In this document: one piece after another, positions 45,816 to 55,957 of the stretch | Numbering within the stretch: the first letter of the stretch is position 1 | Layout: each line of letters opens with the position of its first letter | NCBI GenBank assembly: GCA_014323785.1 | Contig: JACONJ010000048.1 | Location: 16,170 to 80,169, forward strand | Direction: 5' to 3' | Source of the DNA: Paracoccaceae bacterium | GTDB lineage: Bacteria > Pseudomonadota > Alphaproteobacteria > Rhodobacterales > Rhodobacteraceae | DNA: 64,000 nucleotides | Notes under the pieces: model-generated | Seen by the model: the letters and a program-made list of their open reading frames with translations, nothing else | What the model was told of the DNA's origin: nothing | Databases searched by the model: none | Made by a program: the position numbers and the translations under genes

Positions 45816-46916
45816 ATGTCAATCAACAGTTTCGGACATCTCTTCCGGGTCACCACATGGGGTGAAAGCCATGGAATCGCGCTTGGTGCGACGGTTGATG
45901 GCTGCCCGCCGGGTGTGCCCATCGATGCAGCAAACCTTCAGCACTGGCTGGATCGCCGTAAACCCGGGCAAAGCAAATACACCACGCAGCGGCGAGAGGC
46001 TGACATAGTCGAGATCCTCTCTGGCACCTATAAGGGGCGCAGCACCGGAACCCCGATCCAGCTGATGATCCGCAATACGGATCAACGATCAAAGGATTAC
46101 AGCGCAATCGCCGGGGCGTTCCGGCCAGGCCACGCGGATATCACCTATTGGCAGAAATACGGCATCCGTGATCCGCGGGGGGGGGGCCGTTCTTCCGCCC
46201 GTGAAACGGCGGCGCGGGTGGCCGCGGGCGGGGTGGCCCGCGCCGTGCTTGCGCAGCTGCGACCAGACCTGCGGATCATCGGGTATATGGTGCAGATGGG
46301 TGCACACCGGATTGATCGGGCACGGTTCGATGCGGGCGAGATCGAGCGTAACCCGTTCCGGACCCCCGATGCCGATGCCGCCGCTGAATGGGCTGCCTAT
46401 CTCGATGGTTTGCGCAAGTCGGGTGACAGTGTGGGTGCCGTGATCGAGGTGACAGCCTCGGGCGTGCCAGCGGGCCTGGGCGCACCGATATATGGTAAGC
46501 TGGACGCCGACCTGGCCGCCGCGATGATGTCGATTAACGCGGTCAAGGGCGTCGAAATCGGAGAGGGGATGGCCACCGCCGCCCTGACCGGGACCGAAAA
46601 TGCTGATGAGATTGACATGCGCAGGGACGGACCCACCTATCGTTCCAACCACGCAGGCGGTATTCTGGGCGGCATTTCAACCAGTCAGGATGTCGTGGTA
46701 CGCTTCGCTGTCAAGCCGACCTCCAGCATCCTGATCCCGCGACAGACGATCACCAGATCCGGCACCCCCGCCGAGATCGTCACAAAAGGGCGGCATGACC
46801 CCTGCGTGGGCATCCGCGCGGTGCCGGTGGGCGAAGCGATGATGGCTTGTGTTCTGCTGGACCATCTGCTGTTGCACAGGGGCCAGATCGGTGCTGCTGG
46901 CGGACGCATTGGGTAA
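45816..46916 (+). CDS. aroC: Chorismate synthase
   Basis: This 366-residue FMN-dependent enzyme makes chorismate from EPSP. Signature segments are [58 protein letters not shown] (quoted in parts here as [15 protein letters not shown]), [13 protein letters not shown] and [15 protein letters not shown]. Length and order are standard. The ATG at 45816 gives the conventional [16 protein letters not shown] start. Confidence 0.97.
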   Translation: MSINSFGHLFRVTTWGESHGIALGATVDGCPPGVPIDAANLQHWLDRRKPGQSKYTTQRREADIVEILSGTYKGRSTGTPIQLMIRNTDQRSKDYSAIAGAFRPGHADITYWQKYGIRDPRGGGRSSARETAARVAAGGVARAVLAQLRPDLRIIGYMVQMGAHRIDRARFDAGEIERNPFRTPDADAAAEWAAYLDGLRKSGDSVGAVIEVTASGVPAGLGAPIYGKLDADLAAAMMSINAVKGVEIGEGMATAALTGTENADEIDMRRDGPTYRSNHAGGILGGISTSQDVVVRFAVKPTSSILIPRQTITRSGTPAEIVTKGRHDPCVGIRAVPVGEAMMACVLLDHLLLHRGQIGAAGGRIG

Positions 46917-47334
46917 CACGCGCTCCCGGTTAATCCTGGAAGGCACCATATCAGCAGCCTCCATATCCTGACCCGCGTGATACCGATCGGGCAGCCCCCG
47001 GTAGGGTAAGCCCCCCTCCTTGCCAAGGAATAAGGGTATCTGAAGAAATTGTCTGACATATCACACCGAATCGAAAAACGTCCTGAAGCAAGTGCTCGTC
47101 GTGAAAGGAACACGGCACGCGCAGAGGCGGATTTCAGCTTCTCTTCCAAGATTCAAAAGCCAGACTGGCGGAAACGGCGGGGGGGGTGGTTCCCAAGCTT
47201 CGGCTGTTTCATACCTTTGCCCACCCGTGATTTTATCCCTGGGGCTTCCGTGCCAAGGGGTGCGTCCCGAATGCTTTGATCTTTCCGCCAGCACATGCTA
47301 CCTGCCGCGGATTGCTGGAACGGACGCATCGACG
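46917..47334 (+). other. 418-bp region without a recognisable gene
   Basis: Between aroC and lysA no frame has convincing composition or a ribosome site, and the lysA frame itself is open far upstream without conserved residues. In related genomes a small lipoprotein gene often precedes lysA, but I do not see one here. The lysA promoter is probably inside this stretch. Confidence 0.5.
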
Positions 47335-48600
47335 ATGGATTATTTTCTGTATCGGGACGGGGTGCTTCACGCGGAAGATGTGCCCTTACCACAGATTGCG
47401 GCAGGCGTCGGCACACCGTTCTATGTCTACTCAACCGCCACGCTGGTGCGGCATTATCGGCTGTTCAAGGACGCGCTGGAAGGGCTGCCGAACCTTGTGT
47501 GCTACGCAATGAAGTCAAATAGTAATCAGGCGGTCATCAAACTGCTGGCCGATCTGGGCGCGGGGATGGATGTGGTCTCTGGCGGGGAATATCTGCGCGC
47601 CAGGGCCGCGGGTGTGCCGGGCAACCGGATCGTGTTTTCGGGTGTCGGTAAGACCCGGTCCGAGATGGAATTGGCACTGGACGGCGGCATTCGCCAGGTG
47701 AACCTGGAATCTGAACCCGAGATGAATATGTTGTCCCGGGTCGCAACCGCGATGGGTGTGACCGTGCCTGTGACCATCCGCGTGAATCCGAATGTAGATG
47801 CCGGCACCCATGCGAAAATCGCCACCGGCACGTCCGGGAACAAATTCGGCATTCCGATTGCCCGTGCCAGTGCGGCGTATGCGCTTGCCGCCTCTCTCCC
47901 CGGGTTAGAGGTGATCGGGATTGACGTACATATCGGCAGCCAGCTGACCGAACTTGCCCCGTTTGAGGTCGCCTATGGCAAAGTAGCGGACCTGACCCGG
48001 ACCCTGCGGGCCGAAGGCCACCGGATTGAGCGGCTGGATCTCGGCGGTGGCCTTGGTATTCCCTATGCGCACTTGAACAAAACCCCGCCCGTGCCTGCGG
48101 AATATGGTGCGCTGATCAAGCGCACGGTGGGGAATCTGGATGTTGAGGTAGAGGTTGAACCGGGTCGACTGATCTCGGGCAATGCCGGCCTGCTGGTTGC
48201 CTCGGTGATTTACATGAAAAGGGGGGAAGGGCGCGATTTTCTGATCCTGGATGCCGCTATGAATGATCTGATCCGCCCGGCCCTGTATGATGCCCATCAC
48301 GACATCATCCCGGTGATGGAAGCCCCGGCCGGGGTAAACCACCAGCCATATGACATTGTTGGCCCGGTCTGTGAAAGCGGGGATACCTTTGCCAGGGGGT
48401 ACCCCATGCCACCCTTGGCCCCGGGCGATTCGGTGGCGTTCCGCTCGGCCGGGGCCTATGGTGCGGTGATGTCCAGCGAATACAACACCCGCCCCCTGAT
48501 CCCCGAGGTTCTGGTGAAGGACGATCACTTTGCGATTATCCGCCCGAGACCGACATTGGACGAGATCATTGGTCGCGATATCGTTCCAGACTGGCTATGA
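47335..48600 (+). CDS. lysA: Diaminopimelate decarboxylase
   Basis: This 421-residue PLP enzyme performs the last step of lysine synthesis. The PLP lysine is in CYAMKSNSNQAV, followed by GAGMDVVSGGEYLRA, the histidine in IDVHIGSQL, the phosphate-binding LGGGLGIPY, EPGRLISGNAG, and the dimer-partner cysteine in GPVCESGDTFA. The ATG at 47335 gives the usual DYFLYRDGVLHAE beginning. Confidence 0.97.
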   Translation: MDYFLYRDGVLHAEDVPLPQIAAGVGTPFYVYSTATLVRHYRLFKDALEGLPNLVCYAMKSNSNQAVIKLLADLGAGMDVVSGGEYLRARAAGVPGNRIVFSGVGKTRSEMELALDGGIRQVNLESEPEMNMLSRVATAMGVTVPVTIRVNPNVDAGTHAKIATGTSGNKFGIPIARASAAYALAASLPGLEVIGIDVHIGSQLTELAPFEVAYGKVADLTRTLRAEGHRIERLDLGGGLGIPYAHLNKTPPVPAEYGALIKRTVGNLDVEVEVEPGRLISGNAGLLVASVIYMKRGEGRDFLILDAAMNDLIRPALYDAHHDIIPVMEAPAGVNHQPYDIVGPVCESGDTFARGYPMPPLAPGDSVAFRSAGAYGAVMSSEYNTRPLIPEVLVKDDHFAIIRPRPTLDEIIGRDIVPDWL

Positions 48601-48679
48601 TACCCTGAACACCGCCCCAAAGGGGATCATGGCCATGCCACAGCCCCGACCATCGCCGCCTCGGCCCCCCCCCGCGCAT

Positions 48680-49957
48680 CTATTCCGCAATCGCCGCCGC
48701 CGCAGCACGATAGGCGGTTCGGGTCAGTGCCAGATCATCCTCGGTCAAGGCCAGGGACGGATACGTCTTACCAGGGGATTTGAATATGCCCGCCTGCCGC
48801 AGGGCGGTGTTGAAGCGGCTGGTCTTTTCGGCATTGGCTACCAAAACCTCACGGTAATCGCGCGGGCGGCGGTCGGTGAAGACGACCTCGAAAAGCGTAT
48901 CATCGCCCACAATGTGATAGCGTGCGCCAACGCCATCCAGTGCCTTGGTGGCGGCATCCATAACCTGCCGCCCACGCTGCCGCAACCGGTCATAAGCCCC
49001 GTCACGGCGCAGAATCTCTAGGCTTTTCAGCCCTGCGGCGGCGGCCACCGGATTGCCCGACAGGGTGCCAAGCTGCATAAGCCAGCCTTCGGCCCCAACC
49101 CTAGCCTTGTCAAAATGCGCCATGATCCCGGTTCGGGCCACAATGGCGGCCAGGGGAAATCCGCCGCCAATGATTTTTCCCAGGGTGGTGATGTCCGGCG
49201 TGACGCCATAATGTTCCTGCGCCCCGCCGTAGGCAAAGCGGAACCCGGTCACGACCTCATCAAAGATCAGCAGGATGCCATACCGATCCGCCTCGGCCCT
49301 GAGCACCCCCAGGAATCCCGGCTCGGGCGGTACGATCCGCTGCAGGGGTTCCACGATGATCGCGGCCACCTGATCCCCATATTCAGCCAGAAGCGACCGG
49401 ATATAGGCCGGGTCATTGAAGGGGGCGACCAGCATCTCGGCGGCGACGCTGTCAGGGATACCCGCGCTGTCAGGGATGGCTTGCGGAAAATTCGCGGCCC
49501 GCGTGGGCGCAAGGCTCATCTGGGCCTCGGCACTCATCCCGTGGTAGCCGCCCTCAAATTTCACGATCTTGTCGCGTCGGGTAAAGGCACGGGCCAGCCG
49601 AATGGCATACATGTCTGCCTCACTGCCCGAGGAGACGTAGCGCAACTGCCCGGCACATGGGACGGCGGCCACGATCTCTTCGGCCAAGGCGATCCCCGGG
49701 GCGTTGCTGGCAAAAAAGGTCTGGCCCCGGGGCAATTGTTCAAACACCGCTTCCATCACCTCCGGGTGGCCATGGCCAAGCAGCATGGGGCCGGACCCAA
49801 TCAGATAATCAACATACTCACGGCCATCCTCATCCCGGACCCGGGCCGCCTGTCCTTCGCGAATGACGATGCCGGGGTCAAAATTGCCGAAGCCCCCGCC
49901 GGGCAGCACGGCGCGGGCGCGGGCAACCCAGTCCTCTTGCGTTCCGATTTTTAACAT
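48680..49957 (-). CDS. Class III aminotransferase (glutamate-1-semialdehyde aminomutase-like)
   Basis: This 425-residue PLP enzyme has GSGPMLLGHGHPEV, the pyridoxal-contact SSGSEADMYAIRLARA, FEGGYHGMS, LIFDEVVTGFR and the PLP lysine in TLGKIIGGGFPL. It resembles HemL, but as the last gene of the catabolic minus arm it probably acts on a pathway intermediate instead of in heme synthesis. It lies 16 bases downstream of the interrupted enolase-superfamily gene. Confidence 0.85.
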   Translation of the reverse strand: MLKIGTQEDWVARARAVLPGGGFGNFDPGIVIREGQAARVRDEDGREYVDYLIGSGPMLLGHGHPEVMEAVFEQLPRGQTFFASNAPGIALAEEIVAAVPCAGQLRYVSSGSEADMYAIRLARAFTRRDKIVKFEGGYHGMSAEAQMSLAPTRAANFPQAIPDSAGIPDSVAAEMLVAPFNDPAYIRSLLAEYGDQVAAIIVEPLQRIVPPEPGFLGVLRAEADRYGILLIFDEVVTGFRFAYGGAQEHYGVTPDITTLGKIIGGGFPLAAIVARTGIMAHFDKARVGAEGWLMQLGTLSGNPVAAAAGLKSLEILRRDGAYDRLRQRGRQVMDAATKALDGVGARYHIVGDDTLFEVVFTDRRPRDYREVLVANAEKTSRFNTALRQAGIFKSPGKTYPSLALTEDDLALTRTAYRAAAAAIAE

Positions 49958-49973
49958 GGGCGGCTACCCTCCT

Positions 49974-51083
49974 TCAGTCCAGAACCAGATCCGGTGCGCC
50001 AAGCAGTTCCAGGTCCGGTGTAATGCCCAGCCCGGGCCCCGTTGGCGGTGCGATCCGCCCATTGCGGCGGGCCGGGCCATCGGGCGCGATTCGCGGGGCA
50101 ACATAGCCCGACAGGTCGCACGTGTTCAAAACAAAGCGCGGGTCAGATGCTGCGGCCAGATGCAGACAGGCCGCCGTGGTGATGTCCGACCCCCAGGTAT
50201 CCTCGACGCACATTTTTGCGCCCAGATAAATGCACAAATCCCGCGCCCGGCGTGCCGCCGAAAGGCCCCCGAATTTCGACAGCTTCACCGCCACCACGTC
50301 CAGGCAGCCGAGGGCAGAGGCCTCCAGCAGGCTGGTCGTGTCATGGGTGGCTTCGTCCAATTTCATTGGCAGGCCAGTTGCCGTGCGCACCCGTGCGCAT
50401 TCCGCAATGCTGGTGCAGGGCTGTTCCAGCATCACATCCAGATGCGCCACGGCCCGTCCCACGCGGGTTGCCTCAAGGCTGGTGGTTCCGCAATTCCAGT
50501 CACCATAGACCTAGACCAGCGGGCCGGGGCCAACCGCCTCTCGCACCGCGATCAGGCGGTCCACATCGGCTTGCCAGTCCCCCGAAGCACCAAGTTTGGC
50601 CTGAAACTGGGTAATGCCCTGGGCCTGGGCAGTGCGCGCGATCTGTGCCATCTCTTCGGGGGCAACGCAGGTGATCGAGTGGTAAAGCGGCACACTTTCC
50701 GCCTGCCGCCCGCCCAAAAGCGTGAACAGCGGCAGCCCGGCCGTTTTGCCCGTCAAATCCCAAAGTGCGATATCCAGCACCGATTTGGCGTAAACGTGCC
50801 CCTGCAAACAGGCATCCGCCCTGGTCATCAGTGCTTCGGGGCCAATCGGATCCGCGCCCTTCAGAACAGGCCAGATTTCGGTCAGGGCCGGGGCCACGCC
50901 GCGAGCATAGGCGGGCAGATAATGCGGGATCGGGCACACCTCTCCCCAGCCCAGATGCCCGTCATCGGTTTCCAGCGCAATGACCACGGTCTCAACCGTG
51001 TCACACGCCTTGCCCGCTGCCATGGTGTACCGCTGGTGCGAGGTCAATGGGTGATACCAGAGCGAGAGGGTTTTGATCTTCAT
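49974..51083 (-). pseudogene. Mandelate racemase/enolase-superfamily enzyme interrupted by an in-frame TAG
   Basis: The frame from ATG 51083 runs 190 codons (GWGEVCPIPHYLP, AKSVLDIALWDLTGK, catalytic lysine region QFQAKLG) to a TAG at 50511-50513. It then continues in the same frame with VYGDWNCGTTSLEATRVGRA, a glutamate ligand in MLEQPC, MKLDEATHD, KLSKFGGL and DTWGSDITTAACLHLAA to 49974. The stop lies in a perfect 6-bp tandem duplication (50506-50517). Removing one copy restores PLVYGDWN. Without the stop it would be a 367-residue enzyme similar to cis-3-hydroxyproline dehydratase-like members. It is either a very recent pseudogene or two polypeptides. Confidence 0.85.
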
Positions 51084-52234
51084 GTCTGATACCCTGGCCT
51101 TATCGGGGCTGCTTGCGGTTTTCCCTGGTTTGCATAATGCGCCACTGGTGCGCCAAGTGCCGATTCATCGGGGTGTACGCCCAGGCCCGGTGCCTCGGGC
51201 AGGGTCAGATACCCCCTGGTTGCGCGCGGTCCGCGTCGGTCTGCAATCTCTGCGGCAATCATGTCCTGACAGGCCCAAGTGCCCAGCATATGCGCAGGCG
51301 GGATCGTGGCCGCCAGATGCAATTGTTCAGCATCGGCCAGAACGCTGCCACCCGTGGCCATGATGAACATGTCGATCCCGTGGGCAAGTGCAATATCCCG
51401 AATCCGCGCGGCCCTGGTTAAGCCGCCGACACGATTTAGCTTGATCCCGAACACCTCGGCCAAGCCGTCCCGCGCAATGCGGCTGGCATCCTGCAGGGTG
51501 ACAAGGGTTTCATCGACCGAGACGGGCGCACCATGCAGCGGGCGGATGGCCGCGATGTCGTCCAGCGACTCGCAGGGCTGTTCAAACATCACGTCCAGGT
51601 CTTCGGTGGCTTGCATGACCCGCAGGGCCTGCTGCCGGGTCCAGCTCCGGTTCACGTCGTACAACATGATTTCTCCCGGTTGCTTCCGTGCCTCCACATC
51701 GCGGATGCGGGCAATGTCACGGTTTACATCGCCGCCGATCTTGACCGAAAAGGCGATGCAGCCGCGTGCACGGTAGCGGTCGATCATCGCGCGCGTCTCC
51801 TCTGCCGTTCTGGCCCCGATCGAGGCGGCAATCGGCATCGGCGCGCGTGATCCGCCGCCCATCAGATCGGCAATCGGCAGCCCCACAGCCTGGCCCGCAA
51901 TGTCCCAACAGGCCATGTCGATTGGGGATTTCGCATACAGATGACCTGGCAGGGCCATATCCATTGCGCGTTCCACGTCCAGCACCCGGCGCGGATCAAG
52001 GCCCAGGATGAAGGGGGCCATCGTTTCGATCCCCGCACGGATGCCGGGACCATGCGCCGGAACGTAGGTATGCCCCCATGGCGTGCCTTCACCCCATCCG
52101 ATCAGGCCCGCATCGGTCGCAACCTTCACAAATGTTGCGTCCAGGGTCTCAAATTTCAACCGCCCGCCAGAAAGCCAGTACGGGTGTTCCAAAGGCAGGT
52201 CTTTCCTGAAGACTGTGATGGCGGTGATTTTCAT
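51080..52234 (-). CDS. Mandelate racemase/muconate lactonizing enzyme family protein
   Basis: This intact 384-residue enolase-superfamily enzyme has an N-terminal capping domain (IGWGEGTPWGHTYVPAHG) and a TIM barrel. Candidate active-site residues are the lysine of FSVKIGGDV, metal ligands in YDVNRSW, FEQPCES and SVDETL, and the second-side lysine in GIKLNRVGG. This lysine pair favours epimerisation or dehydration of an alpha-substituted carboxylate. It resembles the hydroxyproline-betaine epimerase group, but the assignment is inference. The stop overlaps the start of the interrupted paralogue downstream. Confidence 0.85.
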   Translation of the reverse strand: MKITAITVFRKDLPLEHPYWLSGGRLKFETLDATFVKVATDAGLIGWGEGTPWGHTYVPAHGPGIRAGIETMAPFILGLDPRRVLDVERAMDMALPGHLYAKSPIDMACWDIAGQAVGLPIADLMGGGSRAPMPIAASIGARTAEETRAMIDRYRARGCIAFSVKIGGDVNRDIARIRDVEARKQPGEIMLYDVNRSWTRQQALRVMQATEDLDVMFEQPCESLDDIAAIRPLHGAPVSVDETLVTLQDASRIARDGLAEVFGIKLNRVGGLTRAARIRDIALAHGIDMFIMATGGSVLADAEQLHLAATIPPAHMLGTWACQDMIAAEIADRRGPRATRGYLTLPEAPGLGVHPDESALGAPVAHYANQGKPQAAPIRPGYQT

Positions 52235-53313
52235 GGCAGAACCACGATATTGCCCGCGTGCTGCTTTCCGATAAAGGCGGTTTGCGCGGCGTGCAGGTCG
52301 CTAAGCGGATACGTCGCAGCCAGGGCTGGCCTGATGGCACCGGCTTCGATATAGCCAATCAGGTTCGGCATGACCTTCAGGTCAATCACGGTGGAACCGG
52401 TAAAGGTCAAATCGCGCAGATAAAAAGTGCGAAGATCAAACTCCACGATTGGACCTGCGATCGCGCCGGAACAGGTGTAGCGTCCGCCGCGTACAAGGGT
52501 TTCAAGAAGCGGGCCGAAACCCGCACCGCCCACCACATCGGCCAGAACCGTAATCCGCTCATCCTTCAGGGCGGCGTGCAGATCATCCGGCATGCGGGGC
52601 AGCACACGGTCTGCGCCCAGGGCCGCGACATCGGCGTGTTTCGCCTCTGACGCAAGCGCGATGACCCGTGCGCCCCGCCGCCATTTGGCCAGTTGCACCA
52701 ATGCGCCGCCAACCCCGCCGGATGCACCGGTGACCAGGACGGTGTCCGCCTTGGCCACCTGCGCCCGGCACAACATCCCTTCGGCCGTCGAATAGGCGCA
52801 GGAGAATGTCGCCAATTCCGCATCCGACAGATCACTGTTCACCTTCAGGGCATTGCGAGAGGGGAGGGTGGTGAACTGCGCATAGCCACCATCCCGTTCC
52901 GACCCGAAATAGCCTGTTTTTTCCTTGTTCTCGGGATCATCCGGGTCGCGCAGCCAATTGTCGGTGATCACGCGCTCACCAATGCGGACGGCATCGACCC
53001 CGTCGCCCACGGCCACGATCTCGCCGCAGACATCGGCACCCTGGATGCGCGGAAACCGGATCGGCGTCCCGCCCCAGGTCGGATCCCCTTCGGCCGGAAT
53101 GCCTTTGCTTTCATTGGTCGCACCGGTAACCGCCTTGGAATACCAGCCGACGCGGGTGTTGATATCGGTATTGTTCAGCCCGCAGGCCCGCACCCGGATC
53201 AGAACCTCACCCGGTGCGGGGGCGGGTACTGGCCATTCCTTGTGCCAGACAAGCCGTTCCAACCCGCCATGCCCCATCGTGACCATGGCCTGCATCATCC
53301 TGGGTACGCGCAT
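52231..53313 (-). CDS. Zinc-type alcohol dehydrogenase/quinone oxidoreductase family protein
   Basis: This 360-residue medium-chain dehydrogenase/reductase has a GroES-like N-terminal half (VRACGLNNTDINTRVGWY, QGADVCGEIVAVGDGV) and a Rossmann half with VLVTGASGGVGGALVQLAKWRRGARVIAL, read here as TGASGGVGGALVQLA. The catalytic zinc ligands of classical alcohol dehydrogenases are not obvious, so it may be a zinc-independent member. It starts with ATG 53313 and overlaps the following enolase-superfamily gene by four bases. Confidence 0.85.
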   Translation of the reverse strand: MRVPRMMQAMVTMGHGGLERLVWHKEWPVPAPAPGEVLIRVRACGLNNTDINTRVGWYSKAVTGATNESKGIPAEGDPTWGGTPIRFPRIQGADVCGEIVAVGDGVDAVRIGERVITDNWLRDPDDPENKEKTGYFGSERDGGYAQFTTLPSRNALKVNSDLSDAELATFSCAYSTAEGMLCRAQVAKADTVLVTGASGGVGGALVQLAKWRRGARVIALASEAKHADVAALGADRVLPRMPDDLHAALKDERITVLADVVGGAGFGPLLETLVRGGRYTCSGAIAGPIVEFDLRTFYLRDLTFTGSTVIDLKVMPNLIGYIEAGAIRPALAATYPLSDLHAAQTAFIGKQHAGNIVVLP

Positions 53314-53419
53314 GATAAAACCTCATGGAAGAAAAGGATCGTGTTTTGAACCGACAGCCCCACAGAAGGGGTGCCAGAAAGGTGCGCCATACAAACGGCG
53401 GCGGGTTGGGCGTTCGGGC

Positions 53420-55885
53420 TCATTCTACGGGAACCATCTGCGCTGCATCGGTGCGCGGGCGCAGACTTTGCGGGTCATAGGCCGCTTCGGCAAGAACCCG
53501 CGCGGGGCGGGGTGCGCCATGGATTATCACCTCCAGCGCGGTTCCCGGCACCGCCGCGACAGGTTTGATATAGGCGAAGGCAAGGATTTTTCCCACCGTG
53601 TGGCCATAGGCAACCGAAGCTGTAACACCCACAACCTCTCTGCCCATCAGCACGGCCTCTCCGCCGTGCCCGTCAACCTTGCCGTCCGGCGCGATCTCCA
53701 GATAGGCGCACAGCCAGGGCAAGCTTTCGGCTGCGGCACTGGTGCGCGTGGCCTCCACCCCCAAATAGGCTTTGTCCAGTTTCACGAAGCGCATCACATT
53801 CGCCTCGGGCAGGGTCACCTCATTGGTCAACTCGCCCGCGCCGGGAAAAGCCTTTTCCATCCGTAGCGCATTCATTGCGAAACTGCCGTAATCCGCGATG
53901 CCGTGGACCTCTCCCGATGCCCGGAGGGCCTGATAGACATCCAGACAGGCGGCGTTGGGCATGTGGAACTCCCACCCCAACTCACCCGCGTAGGACATGC
54001 GAAAGGCCCATATCTTATGCCCGGCGATGGTGATTTCCCGTGCCGAAAGCCATCGGAAACCGGCATTGTCCAGGGCGGCATCGGTGCAGGTGGCCAGGAC
54101 GTCGCGGCTGCGCGGGCCATTCAGCGCAAGGGCGGACCAACTGTCGGACAGGGCGGTGAGTGTCACATCTGCATCGCCCCGGTTCTGTGCCAGATGATCC
54201 AGCAGGCGCTGCTCAAAGAAGGCGGCGCAAACCAAGTAGAAGCGGTCTTCCCCCATCCGCACGATGGTGGTTTCAAGTTCGATCCGGCCACGGCGGTTCA
54301 GCATATGGGTAAGGCCAATGGAGCCGACCTTTTGCGGCATACGGTTCGCCGTCAGCCGATCCAGCAGCGCGTAGGCATCCGGCCCCTTGACCAGCACCTT
54401 GGTAAAGGCCGTCACGTCCATAATGCCAACCCGCTCACGCACCGCCGTCATTTCGGTGGCGACAGCGGCGTGCACCTGATTCCGGCGAAAGGAGTAGTGG
54501 TCCCTTTGCGCGATACCATCCCGCGCAAACCAGCGCGGGCGTTCAAAGCCGTAATTCTCTTCATAGACCGCGCCCTTGTCCTTTAGCAGGCCATAAAGGG
54601 GTGAGGGCTTGATCGGGCGGCCCGCCAGGCGGTTGAAATGCGGAAAGGGGATTTCATGGCGCAGGCAGTAATCTTCCCTTGCTTTCACCACCTGCCACTC
54701 CCTGGTGGCATAGCTGCCAAAGCGGCGCGGGTCATACTCGCGCATGGAGATATCGGCCGCCCCATGCACCATCCAGCGGGCGAGCTCCCGCGTCAGGCCC
54801 GGCCCCCAGCCAATCCCGATCTGTGTGCCACAGCAGCACCAGTAGTTGCGCACACCCGGTGCCGGGCCGATCATCGGGTTGCCATCGGGCGGGTGAGAGA
54901 TGGCACCATGCACATCGCGGGTAATGCCGAGTTCTGCAAATATCGGCATCCGTTTCATGCTTTCCTCAAGATACGGCATGACCCGGTCATAATCGGCATC
55001 AAACAGCCAGTTCTCATATTCCCACGGGCAATGGTCGTGCCAGACGGAATTGGGGTTTTCCTTCTCGTAAATCCCGATCAGGCCCTTCTTCTGCTCCATC
55101 CTGATGTAGCCCGAGACCTTGCGGTCATCGCGAATCACGGGGAGTTCGGTGTCGAGTTCCCGGAATTCCGGCACGTCATCGGTAACAAAGTAGTGATGCG
55201 TCATAGAGGTCATCGGCAGTTGCAAGCCGGACCATTCGCCCATCTGCCGCGCATAGGTACCGCCAGCGTTCACCACGTGCTCACAGGTGATTGTGCCCTG
55301 TTCGGTTTCCACCACCCATTCGCCGGTCCCGGCCCGGGTGATGTTGGTGGCACGGCAATGACGCAGGATCCGAACACCCCTGGCGCGGGCACCGGCCGCC
55401 ATCGCCATGGTCACGTTGGTCGGATCCACGTGCCCGTCATCGGGCGTGTGCAGCGCACCAAGAACACCATCAAGATTGTAGAACGGATGCAGCGTGGCCA
55501 CCCGTTCCGGGCTTACCAGTTCAATGTTGAACCCAAGCGATCGCCCAACCGACAGGGTGTGGCGCAGCCAGTCCATCTCATCCTCGGTATAGGCCAGGCG
55601 GAATGACCCGCAGCCATGCCAGGTGACGGCCTGGCCGGTCTCGGCCTCCAGTGCACCGGAATAGAGGGTGATGTTGTAATCCACGCATTTGCCCAGGCTG
55701 AACGAGCTGGTCGAATGCGTGATCTGCCCTGCCGCGTGCCAGGTGGAACCACTGGTCAGTTCAGCCTTTTCCAGAAGAATCGTGTCCTTGCCCCAGCCCT
55801 CGTGGCCCAGGTGATAGGCGAGGCCGACGCCCATGACGCCCCCCCCGACAATAACAACGCGAACATGTGCAGGAAATGAGGGCAT
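53420..55885 (-). CDS. FAD-dependent demethylating dehydrogenase (dimethylglycine/sarcosine dehydrogenase type)
   Basis: This 821-residue two-domain enzyme has an N-terminal FAD domain (VVIVGGGVMGVGLAYHLG, then LTSGSTWHAAGQITHSTSS with the HxxG-type flavin site) and a C-terminal GcvT-like folate domain (from about residue 430; GIMDVTAFTKVLVKGPDA). Enzymes of this architecture oxidise an N-methyl amine and pass the one-carbon unit to tetrahydrofolate. The substrate is unknown. It resembles roseobacter dehydrogenases of betaine pathways. The ATG at 55885 is preceded by GGTGGAG. It opens the minus arm. Confidence 0.9.
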   Translation of the reverse strand: MPSFPAHVRVVIVGGGVMGVGLAYHLGHEGWGKDTILLEKAELTSGSTWHAAGQITHSTSSFSLGKCVDYNITLYSGALEAETGQAVTWHGCGSFRLAYTEDEMDWLRHTLSVGRSLGFNIELVSPERVATLHPFYNLDGVLGALHTPDDGHVDPTNVTMAMAAGARARGVRILRHCRATNITRAGTGEWVVETEQGTITCEHVVNAGGTYARQMGEWSGLQLPMTSMTHHYFVTDDVPEFRELDTELPVIRDDRKVSGYIRMEQKKGLIGIYEKENPNSVWHDHCPWEYENWLFDADYDRVMPYLEESMKRMPIFAELGITRDVHGAISHPPDGNPMIGPAPGVRNYWCCCGTQIGIGWGPGLTRELARWMVHGAADISMREYDPRRFGSYATREWQVVKAREDYCLRHEIPFPHFNRLAGRPIKPSPLYGLLKDKGAVYEENYGFERPRWFARDGIAQRDHYSFRRNQVHAAVATEMTAVRERVGIMDVTAFTKVLVKGPDAYALLDRLTANRMPQKVGSIGLTHMLNRRGRIELETTIVRMGEDRFYLVCAAFFEQRLLDHLAQNRGDADVTLTALSDSWSALALNGPRSRDVLATCTDAALDNAGFRWLSAREITIAGHKIWAFRMSYAGELGWEFHMPNAACLDVYQALRASGEVHGIADYGSFAMNALRMEKAFPGAGELTNEVTLPEANVMRFVKLDKAYLGVEATRTSAAAESLPWLCAYLEIAPDGKVDGHGGEAVLMGREVVGVTASVAYGHTVGKILAFAYIKPVAAVPGTALEVIIHGAPRPARVLAEAAYDPQSLRPRTDAAQMVPVE

Positions 55886-55957
55886 CGAAAGAATCTCCAC
55901 CTTGGGATGAATTTTGTTCTGGACACATATAGCGACACAGTTATACCATCGTCAACC
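55886..55957. promoter_or_regulatory. Divergent control region with repeated GACACA-TATA elements
   Basis: The 72-bp spacer between the two arms contains GACACA at 55922 and 55934, each followed closely by TATA. A third, similar GGCACAGATATA lies at 55964, just inside rpiR. The 12-base period of the first two suggests adjacent binding sites on one DNA face, plausibly for the RpiR regulator encoded next to it. Inference from pattern only. Confidence 0.4.

Noticed and set aside
48680..49957. HemL (glutamate-1-semialdehyde aminomutase for heme synthesis)
   Set aside because: General family resemblance only; the tight placement at the end of a catabolic arm makes a pathway-specific transaminase more likely.
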